Origin: Aurifilum marmelostoma
Taxonomy: Eukaryota; Ascomycota; Sordariomycetes; Diaporthales; Cryphonectriaceae
Direction of reading: 5' to 3'
DNA: 64,000 nt
Assembly (NCBI GenBank): GCA_027559495.1
Contig: JAMXSV010000016.1
Span: forward strand, 62,001-126,000
This document shows, one piece after another, positions 33,786-43,642 of the stretch. Each line of letters begins with the position of its first letter. The stretch's first letter is position 1. The notes beneath the pieces are model-generated. The model was not told the origin of the DNA, ran no database searches, and worked only from the letters and a program-made list of their open reading frames with translations. Made by a program: the position numbers and the translations under genes.

Positions 33786-35270
33786 ATGGCTTACAATCCC
33801 AGAATGAGCATCATCCCGCCGGAGCAACAACATGCGCGCAACCAGCGCACAGCACGTAGCAGGCGCGAGGAGGCCAAGGCTGCGATGCGCCTACCTGACC
33901 ACGAGATCGTCGGCTGCATCACGGACATCGGCATCCCATTTACCCTCTCCGACCTGCAGAAGCCCAACCCGAACCAGATCCAGAAGATCTTCGAGTGGTT
34001 TGCCGAGCTTGTCCTCAACGCGACCCGCGAGACGGTGGCCCCTGCCATGCGCGCTGCTGCCCGCGACATAGCCGGCGACCACGGCGACATGCTCTATCCG
34101 CCCGATACCGCCGACCTGATGGGCTTCTACGTGTCCCTGCGGCGGCTGCTGCTCAAGTGTGGGCTCGAGGACGAGGACTTCAGCTTCGCAGACCTGTACC
34201 GGCCGACGCACGCGCGGCTGGTTGACATCTTCAGCCACCTGATCAACTTTGTGCGCTTCCGCGAGAGCCAGACGAGCATCATCGACGAATACTTCAAGAA
34301 GGGCGAGAAGGTCAAGGCGCGCATCGAGACGCTGTACGGGGAGAATCAGGACCTGGAGGCGCGGCGCGACGACATGCACGCGAACCTGGAGCAGACACAG
34401 GCGCAGGTGGCCGAGAAGACAAAGCGGAACGAGGCGCTCAAGAAGAAGTTGCTGGAGCTGCGGCGCAACCAGGAGCAGGTGGCTGCACGGCTCGAGGAGG
34501 CCAAGACCAAGAAGGGCCAGCTGGCGACGCAGCTCGAGGAGAGGACGGCGCAGAAGCTTGCCGTCCGGCAGGAGAGCAACAAGCTGCGGCCGTACGTCCT
34601 TCAGAGCGCGTCGGCGCTGCAGGCGAGCCTGACGGAGCTGTCCAACACCCTCGCCGGCGACAGGGCGCACATCGACTCCCTCGACCGCCGCGCCCGCGCC
34701 CTCCAGACCTCGAGCGACTCGTTTTCAGTCGTGTCGACAGACGTGGCGTCGTGCATCAAGCTGCTGGACGAGATCGCGGGCGACCTGCAGAAGGAGGAGG
34801 AGGAGGACTCGCGCAAGACAAGGCAGAAGGATGCGCTCCATGAGCGGCGGACAGACATACAGGACGTCGAACGCGCCGAGGCGCTGCTCCAGAGGCAGCT
34901 GGCCAAGTGGGTCGAGCGGACCGAGAAGCTCAGAGAGCAGGCCAACGCGAAGTCTCAAGAGGCCAAGAGGAAGATGGAAGAGCTGGAGATCGTGCACAAG
35001 AAGCTGAAGCAGGAGCGCACGGAGAAGGGCAACGATATCGAGAAGCGGCGGGTGAGGATAGAGCAGACCGAGAAGAAGGTAAGCTTGCCGCTACAGCCCC
35101 AGGTCTGTCGGCTATCTACAGGTGCTAACTATGTGGTCCAACAGATGCAAGACCTCAAGGCGAATATCGAGAACGAGGTCCACAGCGCCCATGATGAGTA
35201 CCTCAAGATGGAGGCTCACATCAGGCTGTACATAACAGAGATGGAGCAGGCCATACCGTCAGACGAGTAG
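33786..35270 (+). CDS. NUF2: Kinetochore protein Nuf2
   Basis: Exons 33786-35078 and 35145-35270 give 472 aa. The 66-nt intron 35079-35144 (GTAAGC donor, GCTAAC branch, AACAG acceptor) is in frame, so an unspliced reading also stays open. Removing it makes the coiled coil continuous (RIEQTEKK then MQDLKANIENEV). Residues about 28-160 form the calponin-homology-like head (RLPDHEIVGCITDIGIPFTL, LYRPTHARLVDIFSHLINFVRFRE). The rest is long coiled coil. Nuf2 pairs with Ndc80 and attaches kinetochores to microtubules. Length and head sequence fit fungal Nuf2. The start follows an ACA-rich leader and matches the conserved N-terminus. Intact frame. Confidence 0.94.
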   Translation: MAYNPRMSIIPPEQQHARNQRTARSRREEAKAAMRLPDHEIVGCITDIGIPFTLSDLQKPNPNQIQKIFEWFAELVLNATRETVAPAMRAAARDIAGDHGDMLYPPDTADLMGFYVSLRRLLLKCGLEDEDFSFADLYRPTHARLVDIFSHLINFVRFRESQTSIIDEYFKKGEKVKARIETLYGENQDLEARRDDMHANLEQTQAQVAEKTKRNEALKKKLLELRRNQEQVAARLEEAKTKKGQLATQLEERTAQKLAVRQESNKLRPYVLQSASALQASLTELSNTLAGDRAHIDSLDRRARALQTSSDSFSVVSTDVASCIKLLDEIAGDLQKEEEEDSRKTRQKDALHERRTDIQDVERAEALLQRQLAKWVERTEKLREQANAKSQEAKRKMEELEIVHKKLKQERTEKGNDIEKRRVRIEQTEKKVSLPLQPQVCRLSTGANYVVQQMQDLKANIENEVHSAHDEYLKMEAHIRLYITEMEQAIPSDE

Positions 35271-35508
35271 TTTGCTGACGGTACTTGTTGCGCCCTTCTT
35301 CATGTTTGTTTTGAATGTGTTCTCGGAGCGATATGATACCATGTCAAGGGTTTTCCAATGGAAGAATGGCGTCTGGGTACCTTTTGGCTAGGGGCGTTCC
35401 GGTAGCAGATATGGCTGAAATTGAAATCTTGCCTCTGGTTTAATAGGCCGAATATGGTGTTGCTGATATTTGCGTGAAGTACCGTGGCCAGGGACATCAC
35501 TGCATGCC

Positions 35509-36284
35509 CTACGCCTTGTCTTTTTTCCAGTCACCCTCTCGGTACCGGAACCATCGACCCAATACCTGGCCCAGTGTTACTTTCCGCCCCGTCCATGCTA
35601 CATCCTCTCGGCCACCTCCAGCCCTGATCGTGCTTGCGCTCAGGACGGGCACCTCCTCATCCAAGACCGGCTGTCCCGATCCAGCTCCAGCACCCTCGTC
35701 ATGCACTCCCCCATCTCCAGCCTCGTCCTCGTCTCCTGTTTCCGTCTCCCTTGGCGCATCCACAAGCACAGCTCTGAACCCACACCTCCTGCCCGCCTCA
35801 ACCAGCACCGCGGCCGTAGCGTTGATCCCCTGTGCGCTCCACTCGCTTGTATCACGATGCTGCCGCAAAAAACCGTACACTAGCAGCAGTGGCCGGCGCC
35901 GCGCCGCTCTTGATGGCGGCACAGAGTACACAGAGTCTCCAGGCGGGGGAGGCGGGGCCTTGCTATCGGCAGGGTCAAAGATGGACAGGTACGCGCGGAG
36001 GTGTGAGACTGTAGGTGTGAAGATGAGTCGGATGTGGCGGGCTATGGCGACCTGGTAGAGGGGCGAAGATAGTAGAATGCGCTGTGGGAGCGATGTCTCG
36101 GGGGGGATCCGTGGTTGTTGCGGTGGTCTCTGCGCTGCTGCTGATGTCCTGTACGAGAGAGGACAGAAACTCGGCTCTTGAAGAGCAGATGATTAGAGTC
36201 GTTGGGTGTGACTCGTTTTGGGTGATCCAGGCGAGCAGTTCGGAGGGGAGGGCTGGTGAGAGGAAGAGGGGGGGATTCCGCCAT
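35509..36284 (-). CDS. Unrecognised conserved-looking protein, two frameshifts
   Basis: Read from ATG 36284 (MAESP...) to TAG 35509, this gives 257 aa if one base is removed from each of two 7-nt G runs (36268-36274 and 36100-36106 on the plus strand). The repaired protein is well structured, with ALPSELLAWITQ, then RILLSSPLYQVAIARHIRLI, FTPTVSHLRAYLSIF, LLLVYGFLRQHRDTSEWS and KVTLGQVLGRWFRYREGDW. This alternation of strands and helices looks like a real globular protein, but I cannot name the family. No signal peptide or membrane segment is evident. It converges on NUF2 (238 bp between stops) and is divergent from the AP-3 gene (456 bp). That 774 nt remain exactly in frame after the two corrections supports the model. 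Confidence 0.65.
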
Positions 36285-36740
36285 ACTCAGACCCGTTCTG
36301 GGTCTTTGAACAATGCCCTGGCTGCTTAAATTTGTGTATCCTGGGTCATCTTGGCCGTCTTCCTTTCCCTTCAAAATTTCTGCATGTCAGTGAATATTCA
36401 AAGAAGCACGGAACAGGCGCACGCCGGCTTAACTAAGGCGCTGGAGCGGGACGGAGGCCAGGCCCCACAGCGGCGGCAGGCGGTAAAGACGGCGGTCTCT
36501 CCCGTGCCCATGTGCTGCCCACCACCAACTGTAGCAGGTTACCTCGTAGCGTGCATAGGTGCTAAGCATGCACGACAGGGCGCCATAATAGTAGCAATGC
36601 AACGTGCAAGGTGGGCAGGTACTTACCCGTTCCCTCTCCAGTACGAACATCCCACCTCGTCTTTTTCGTCGTCATCTTCCTCTTCTTCTGCTCCTCCAGA
36701 CCAGCACAGCGGTGCACAGGGGCCGACACCGCGCCCAACC
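36285..36740. other. Divergent promoter of the 257-aa gene and AP-3 beta
   Basis: 456 bp with no gene. Pyrimidine-rich (TTTTTCGTCGTCATCTTCC near 36660) just before the AP-3 start. Confidence 0.4.
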
Positions 36741-39332
36741 ATGGAGCCGTTATCGCGCATATCGACTCTCCTCGAGAAGGGTAAGCCAGACTGACTGCCT
36801 AGCTATCATTTGTGGCGGGCTACTCGAGCAGAAAGACTGACGACAGTGCCCCCGCGAGATAGCCCAGGAGCTCACCCTCGATGCTGCGTCCGCCGCCCGA
36901 AGCTCACGGCACTCCTCACGCCCCCTCGACAAGAACCAGATCAAGAGGCTTGTCGACAGCCGTAATGAGCGCGAGGTGCTGGAGGGTCTGCGCAAGGTCA
37001 TCTCTGTACGTTGCCACCGTTGTCGTCACTAGAGAGACGAGGGCCATAGGTCACAGGATGCTAATGAAGCTCGTGGTTGGTTCTGTAGATGATGTACCGC
37101 TCGCAGCGCACCCTACCCTTCTTCTCCTCCGTCGTCAAGAACGTCGCCTCGCCCAACCTCGAGATCAAGAAGCTCGTCTATATCTACCTCATCCACCATG
37201 CCGAGCAGGAGCCCGACCTGGCCTTGCTGTCCATCAACACCATCCAGAAGTCTCTCTCGGACAGCAACCCCCAGGTCCGCGCGCTGGCACTCAAGACCAT
37301 GTCTGGGATCCGAGTGCCAGTCATCAGCCAGATCGTGTCACTGGCGATCAAGAAGGGGACAGGAGACATGAGCCCTTATGTGCGGCGAGCTGCGGCCATG
37401 GCGATTCCCAAGTGCTTCCGCCTGGATCCCAACCAGAGTCCGCAGCTGACCGAGTACCTATCGACGCTGCTCGGGGACAAGCAGTACTATGTGGCGGGTG
37501 CTGCCGTCACCGCGTTCATGGAGATCTGCCCCGAGCGCACCGACCTAATCCACCAGCACTACCGAAGCCTGGCCAGGAAGATTGTGGATATGGACGAATG
37601 GAGCCAGCTCTCAACGCTGCGGATGATGACGATATATGCCCGCAAGTGTTTTCCGAGGAGGACCAGGAAGGTGAAGAGTACGGAGAAGGCAGCAGACCTC
37701 CAGGACTTCTACGGAGAGACGGGCGACGGCGGGGAGACAGGACGGGGGTCCGCCCTGGATCCGGACCTGGAACTATTACTCAATGCGATCAGGCCGCTGC
37801 TTCAGAGCCGCAACTCAGGCGTCGTTGTGGCCGTTGCTCGTTGTTACGTCTCGATCGGGACACCAGAGTACATAAAATCAGCTGCAGGTCCTCTCACGGC
37901 CCTGTTGCGAGGACCTTCCGACATCCAGCAGGTGGCGCTCTACAACATCGTCTCGGTCTGTCTCCTACAGCCTACGGATTTCGTCAAGTATGCTTCACAC
38001 TTCCTCGTCCGGGCTACAGACAGCGGCCCCGTCTGGGAACTGAAGCTTGAGGTCCTGACGCTCATCTTCCCCCACGCCCCGCCACATGTCAAATCCCTCA
38101 TCCTCAACGAGCTGGAACACTTCTCGAGAGGATCTGACAAGATGCTTGTCCGCGAGGCCGTAAGGGCCATCGGCCGGTGTGCACAGAGCGACCCTGCGAC
38201 GAGCCCGAGGTGCCTGAGGCTGCTGCTCAGCCAGATCACCAGTCTTGACGGCACGCTGGCTGCGGAAAGTCTGACGGTCATCAGGCATTTGATACAGCAG
38301 GACCCGACGGCTCACACCGGGACAGTCGTCAGGCTGGCCAGAAATCTGGACTCTGCCACAGACCCGCAGGCTCGAGCCACCATCATATGGCTCGTTGGAG
38401 AATTCGCCGGTCTCAACGGCGAGGATAACATTGCAGCGGACGTGCTCCGAATCCTGCTCAAGGGCTTTGCTGAGGAGTCGGAGCTAGCCAAACGACAGAT
38501 CGTTCTGCTTGCCGCCAAGGTCTACTTGCATCATCTGAACCGCGTCGCAGAGGAGAGGAAGAGTGACAACGATGAGGACGGGCAGGACAGGCCACCACCA
38601 CCACTTGACGAGGCAGCAGATCACCCCGTGGCACGACTGTGGGATTACGTTCTGCTACTAGTGCGCTATGACACCTCGTACGATCTACGAGACAGGACGC
38701 GGCTGTTCAAGGCGCTGCTGGGTGTCCCGCAGCTAGCAACACTCATGCTGCTGGCGCCGAAACCTGCTCCGCAGGCGCCCAGTCCTTCGGAGATCAGGAA
38801 GGGGTTCACACTGGGCTCTTCAGCTCTCGTCCTGGCTGGAGGTGGTGGCATCCACGGGCTCAAGGGCTACGAGCCTCTGCCAGACTGGGTCAGAGGGGGC
38901 GAGGAGCCGGATCCGCGGCTGAGGTCCGACGGCGACGCTACATCTACCAGCTATGGATACGGCGAGAAGCGCGCGGTTCCCGCGGCCGAGAGCCTGGATC
39001 GTGCGGCTGCCATGGGTGGCGGTGGTGGTGGTGGTGGTGGTGTGGTCAAGGCAACCAATGGCGTCGAGCAGGCAGGACTTGGGAAGAAGTCACTGGCGGA
39101 CTGGCTTGCTGAGGATGAAGATGGAGAAGAAGAGGAGGAGGAGGAGGATGAGGAGGAGGGTGAAAGTGATGAGGGATCGGAAGAAGAGGATGGAGAGGAA
39201 GGAGAGTCCGAGGAGGAGGAAGACGATGACGACGACGGCGAAGAGGATGATGATGAAGAAGGAGACGAGGAAGCAAGTATAGAGGACGAGGATGGCCATG
39301 AACATCACCACCAGCTAGTGGGGAAAGCATAG
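36741..39332 (+). CDS. APL6: AP-3 complex subunit beta
   Basis: Three exons (36741-36780, 36863-37005, 37089-39332) give 808 aa. Exon 1 is only 40 nt (MEPLSRISTLLEK). Using the acceptor at GAGATAG (36862) joins LLEK to AQELTLDAAS, as in other AP-3 beta N-termini. Intron 2 (37006-37088) is GTACGT...TGTAG. Residues 1-580 are adaptin HEAT-like repeats (KLVYIYLIHHAEQEPDLALLSINTIQKSL, NPQVRALALKTMSGIR, SPYVRRAAAMAIPKCF, VREAVRAIGRCA). A hinge with poly-Gly (residues about 703-711) follows, and the last ~80 residues are an extreme Glu/Asp tract. AP-3 sorts cargo from Golgi or endosomes to the vacuole. The acidic C-terminus replaces the usual appendage, as in fungal Apl6. Intact frame. Confidence 0.94.
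39017..39042 (+). repeat. GGT/GGC microsatellite encoding poly-Gly
   Basis: An in-frame tandem giving about nine glycines in the hinge of the AP-3 beta subunit, just before the acidic tail. Confidence 0.8.
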
Positions 39333-40399
39333 TTGTACCAGCGTTCAGTGGCGCTGCTCCAAGAGGCAATGCTAATATACTCCTCGGTCGTCGATCAATC
39401 ATTTCGCAACCCAATAATTCCCCTTCTCAAGGTAAGTCTCTACGAGAAAATCATCCATGTAAGGACAGCATATTGGCTTATTTGGCAGACAGACACGTCG
39501 GGCTGCAGCCATCTGAGGGTGAACTCAAACCTCCCATGTCATGGATGTAACTTGCGCGGGTACACGGCAGATGCTTCGCCTCCTTGGGCTGTCAGAGACA
39601 CGAATGCGTGACCTTTGTCCAGGCGCCGTGTCGGATGATCACCTCAGGGCAAGGAAGTGGGCGTCTACCAGGTCCATGCTATGTATATCGTGAAAGACCA
39701 AGATTGGGTTGCAACGCATGCTCGTTCGTGGAGGACCCTGAGAAGCACCGGCCTTGATCTTGGGGTGGCGTTTCGAAGAGGTGGATCCGTATCGAGCAGT
39801 GGACCAGCGGACTGATTGGCCAGGAGCCGTCCCGGGTCGAAACACGCTCAGTACGCCATTGGCTGTCGTGAGCGCACACGGCAAAACCTGGATCCCAGCA
39901 GCCGCTGTGGAGCTCTTTTTGGGGGCGCGTATTGTTCATTGTTGCTAGGGGGGCCTGGGGGCGCTGCTCTGGCTGCTCAAGGGCCTCAACACCAATGGAT
40001 TGCATGCTGAGAGCGAGGTTCGGGCTGCTGTTGCTGGCTACCTCCCTTTGGTGATGGCCCCATTGTGCTGCTTCTTTGAGCCAAGCCTGCATTCCAGCTT
40101 TGTTATTGGCTTGAGACGGCATGTCTTCCCATTGTCCAGTTATGCATGGGGGTTTTGAGACAATGACATATATATTCCCCCCCTCTTCGATTCTCGCCCA
40201 CAAGGTTCTCTGTTCTATGGAACTCACCAAGACAGGTTGAACCTAATATTTTCCTATACCACCAAAAAAAGACTGCAGGACAGCATTTCTTCCCTCCCTT
40301 GACTTCTCATTCGAACTGGTTGTTTGTTTTCTTCCTGTACCTTATTAATTATCTGAACCATCACCGTCATACTGCCATCACATCACCTATTCACCAAAC
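39333..40399. other. 1.1-kb spacer
   Basis: Lies between AP-3 beta and the SUR7-like gene. The minus frame 40230-39679 (183 codons) is not protein-like and is left out. CT/AC-rich leader before 40400. Confidence 0.4.
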
Positions 40400-41948
40400 A
40401 TGTTCACTCAGTTCACCCAACATCCTAGTCGAGGACTGTCCCACGAGGATTGGCAGTCAAGAAGATCAGAATCTGATCACGACTCTCACTTTCCGGAGAA
40501 GCAGACCCAAGCACACAGCTCAGAGACACCGAAGCAGTCGATATGGAGACTATTCAGGCTCGGCCTGTCCCTGGCACTCACCATTGCCGCCCTTGTCCTC
40601 ACCCTCATTATTCTTGTTGTGGGCAGACACGGCGATGGTGGAAGTGACCTTGCCCTTATCACTGTAAGTGTTTTTTATATCCTCTCACTACCATTGTATA
40701 CACATCACCCCAGCCCTCTAGTCTGAAGGAATGTATATCAAAAAACTAACACTGAGACAGGTCAACATGACCAACTTTGCGAGATTTGAGCCACCAACCA
40801 TCGAGCTGGTGTCCAACTCCACATCAGCCTCCAAGACACGTCGAGGCATAGGCTCATGGGCAAGCGACGTTGTCAGTGCCGCAGGGAGCGTGGAGACCTC
40901 GGTCGAGACCGCAGTGTCGGGTGCCGCGTCTGCTGTCGAGACTGCTGCCGCCGCTGCAGCTACGGCCGCTGAGGCTGAGGCCGATAAGATCATCGACGAC
41001 ATTGGCGACACCCTCGAGGACATCGAGGAGGCCGTCACGGGTCTCATGGACAAGGTCCTCGACACCATCCAGGACGAGCTCAACAAGTGGCTCCAGGAGA
41101 CGGCCAGCGCCCTCTACGACGTGGACGTCCCCGACAGGATGTCGCTGCACCTGACTACGTTCTGTAGCACCAGGGCGAGGACCGAGTCCAACTCGACCAA
41201 ATTGTCGTGCGGTCAGCTTTTCTCGCGTGGTAAGTTCAAGCCTGTCTGACACAAACTTTCCCCCCCCAATGACTGTCCTTACTAAATTCTTGTTCTCTCA
41301 GGTGGTGCAGGCTCCTTCAACTCGACCAGCAACAACGGCACGATCCTTGGGTTCCAGCCGGGCAGTTTCCTCGCCAAGGCCCTGGGCGTCTTCTACGTGC
41401 CCACGAGCGCGCAGGACGAGATCCGGGAGCCCGTCGACAGCGCGGCCAACACGGTCGAGAGGCTGCTGCAGGAGGCCGGCAACGACCTGACCAGCTGGTC
41501 CATCGACCTGCTCTTCATCCCCATCGTCGCCGTCTACATCCTGGCGGCCATCCTGGCCGGCCTCCTGGTGCTGATCCTCCTCGCCGCCACCGCCTACAGC
41601 GTGCGCGCCGGCGAGGGCCTGCCCGCGCGCGTCTACTCCCTGTGCGGCTCCATCGCCGCCCTGGCCGCCTTCTTCGTGCTCCTCGGCAGCGTCATCCTCA
41701 GCGTCATCGCCCTCATCGCCTGGATCGTCGGCCTGGGCGGCGGCGTCGTCGGCATCACCATCACCTCGGGCTACAAGCTCAAGTGGATGTCGTGGGCCGC
41801 CTTTGCCATCCTGGCCCTCGTGGCCGTGCTCTTCAAGGTCGAGGAGTTTGTGGCGGACTGTCTGTTCTGGCTGCGGTTCTTCAAGCAGCTCTTTGGCCTG
41901 CGCAAGAGCAAGGGCGGCGTTCGGGATATGATGAGGAGTTTGAAGTGA
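40400..41948 (+). CDS. SUR7/PalI-family plasma-membrane protein
   Basis: Exons 40400-40663, 40761-41229 and 41302-41948 give 459 aa, with GTAAGT donors and ACAG/TCAG acceptors. The topology is an N-terminal cytosolic tail, one membrane segment (LGLSLALTIAALVLTLIILVV), a ~230-residue ectodomain, then three close membrane segments. The last three are IPIVAVYILAAILAGLLVLIL, ALAAFFVLLGSVILSVIALIAW and WAAFAILALVAVLFKV. This four-TM plan is that of SUR7/PalI proteins of eisosomes and cortical patches. The ectodomain is unusual: an Ala-rich helix (ETAAAAAATAAEAEAD) followed by an amphipathic acidic helix (IIDDIGDTLEDIEEAVTGLM). N-glycosylation sites (NST, NGT) are visible. The SUR7 label rests on topology, so certainty is moderate. 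Confidence 0.75.
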
Positions 41949-42530
41949 TTGGAGTTTGGGGGGGGGGGGGTCTTAGAGATCCGATGATACCACGTTGATT
42001 TTTATTACGAGTTAATTTGATATTGATGCATGACTATGACATGACTATGCACCCTGTGTCTTGCTGCATTGTTGTTTCTACCTAGAGTGCTGTATCTGAT
42101 GTGGCATTTTCTCGAATTCAGGTGCTGTTTGATGTCTCTTGAGGCTCAGTACCAAGGCTGGGTTCAAGTGAGCTCGACTATGGATATCGGTCAGGTTATT
42201 GCGAGGATAATGTGAGGAAGAGTAGAGATACCTGCCATGCATAAGTCAGGTCAGTAAAAGCTTCGACTCTGCAAATTTGCTTCTTGATCGACTCACCTTG
42301 CAGAACTCTGCCCTTCTTTTCCAAGTAAATATTCCGATCCCAACCCTGCCGTTACAGTTGCCTGAGAAGATCTTGCCGTTGATCCGAGATTTCCCATGGT
42401 TCACCGAGAGCTGTTGTTTGTTGCCTGTGCCGTTCTATAAGCTACTTGATCGTATGTCGCTGGCGCATTCTGAGAGAACTCTCACCTAGATTTCTTCATG
42501 GCCAGCAGCCTGGTGTCCCCAACAGATCCG
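41949..42530. other. Convergent 3' flanks with G13 tract
   Basis: Lies between the SUR7-like gene and the 248-aa gene. G13 tract at 41958-41970, directly after the SUR7-like stop. AT-rich otherwise; no gene. Confidence 0.45.
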
Positions 42531-43277
42531 TCACTGAAAATAACAATAGTCCGGCTTCAGCTCGACGATCATGTGGTACAGCTTGCCGTCTGGCTCCGAG
42601 AGCAGGTTCGCTTCAGGCTGGAATCTCGGGATCTCAGGGACCAGCTCTTGCAGACCACGCGCCACGGAGCTGGCACACCGCGCGAACAAGTTGAGGTTCC
42701 AACCAGCATCCGCAGGGGTGATGACAGCCGTCTCGCCGAGCCGCAGGCCCAGACGGTCCAGCTCGTGGTTGATGGCCCACAGGACGTCCTCGTTGATGAT
42801 GTGGAAGAAGCCCACGTAGCGCAGCTTCTCTGGCCGGCCGCCCGCCTCGCGCCAGCACTGGATGATCATCTGCCACAGCCGCATGTCGGTGAGCCGCTCA
42901 GGGGATGGTGTCTCGCTGCCGCCGGCTGTGCCGTACGTGTTCTGGAGCTGGGCCTCGGTGACGACCAGACAGCCCTTGGTGAGGTTGACGCCGTAGGTGA
43001 GGAGCGTGAAGGTCTCGCTGGTGTCCCTGACGCACTCGCGCTCCCAGTCCATGCGAAGGGATTTTCCGATGATGGTCCATGAGAAGTTGCAGAGCATGGA
43101 CTTTGGGAAGTTCGTCTCGGGCGCCAGTTGACGGACGAGGCCAAAGTCCTCTAGGGTCTTGCGCTCGTCCATTGTGAGGTTGGCTGGTTGTGAGGGCACT
43201 GAGATGGGCATCAAGGAGAAGGAGGGCAGGTGGTGTTCTATGGATCGCGGTGTTGGCTGTTGTTTGGATTTTGCCAT
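42531..43277 (-). CDS. Hypothetical protein, 248 aa
   Basis: A single exon from ATG 43277 (MAKSKQQPTPRSIEHHLP) to TGA 42531. The frame extends upstream but the earlier part (43472-43278) reads as leader. The protein is globular-looking, with TMDERKTLEDFGLVRQLAPE, FSWTIIGKSLRMDWERE, TYGVNLTKGCLVVTEAQL, MRLWQMIIQCWREAGG and NEDVLWAINHELDRLG. There is no signal peptide, membrane segment or known catalytic motif I can point to. I do not recognise the family. It lies between convergent SUR7-like and upstream Zn2Cys6 genes without obvious functional linkage. Confidence 0.7.
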   Translation of the reverse strand: MAKSKQQPTPRSIEHHLPSFSLMPISVPSQPANLTMDERKTLEDFGLVRQLAPETNFPKSMLCNFSWTIIGKSLRMDWERECVRDTSETFTLLTYGVNLTKGCLVVTEAQLQNTYGTAGGSETPSPERLTDMRLWQMIIQCWREAGGRPEKLRYVGFFHIINEDVLWAINHELDRLGLRLGETAVITPADAGWNLNLFARCASSVARGLQELVPEIPRFQPEANLLSEPDGKLYHMIVELKPDYCYFQ

Positions 43278-43642
43278 TTTATAGAGGGGACGACACACGA
43301 TCCCAAGGATAGCTTTATATGGAACCAACATCATTGTGATTGAGGAGCCTGAAGTCATTATCGTGTCGTGAGTGTCATCAGCTAAGCAGGAAACTTCTTG
43401 ACATGTCGAAGCTTGGTGAGCACACCTTTGCCCTCGTAGTACCATCAGTACTTGGCTTCCTCTATGATTCATATGACACAGACCATAGTAGGCAGTGAAT
43501 AAAGCTCAATTGATATGACCCAATACTGGTAACCTCATTTACGTTATTGTCAGACGTAGTACAACGCAGCAAACATCTTGGGTACTATGGACGCATCGAG
43601 TCTAAAGGATAGATATCATTTGCTGCATTGCATGAATAAAGA
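43278..43642. other. Short spacer
   Basis: 365 bp between two minus-strand genes. AT-rich, nothing seen. Confidence 0.4.

Noticed and set aside
36881..38050. 389-codon plus-strand frame overlapping AP-3 beta
   Set aside because: Out of frame with the adaptin sequence and Arg/Pro/Gly-rich; the adaptin frame is convincing.
39679..40230. 183-codon minus-strand frame in the AP-3/SUR7 spacer
   Set aside because: No recognisable motif, biased Ser/Gln/Pro composition, and no splice-consistent partner exons.
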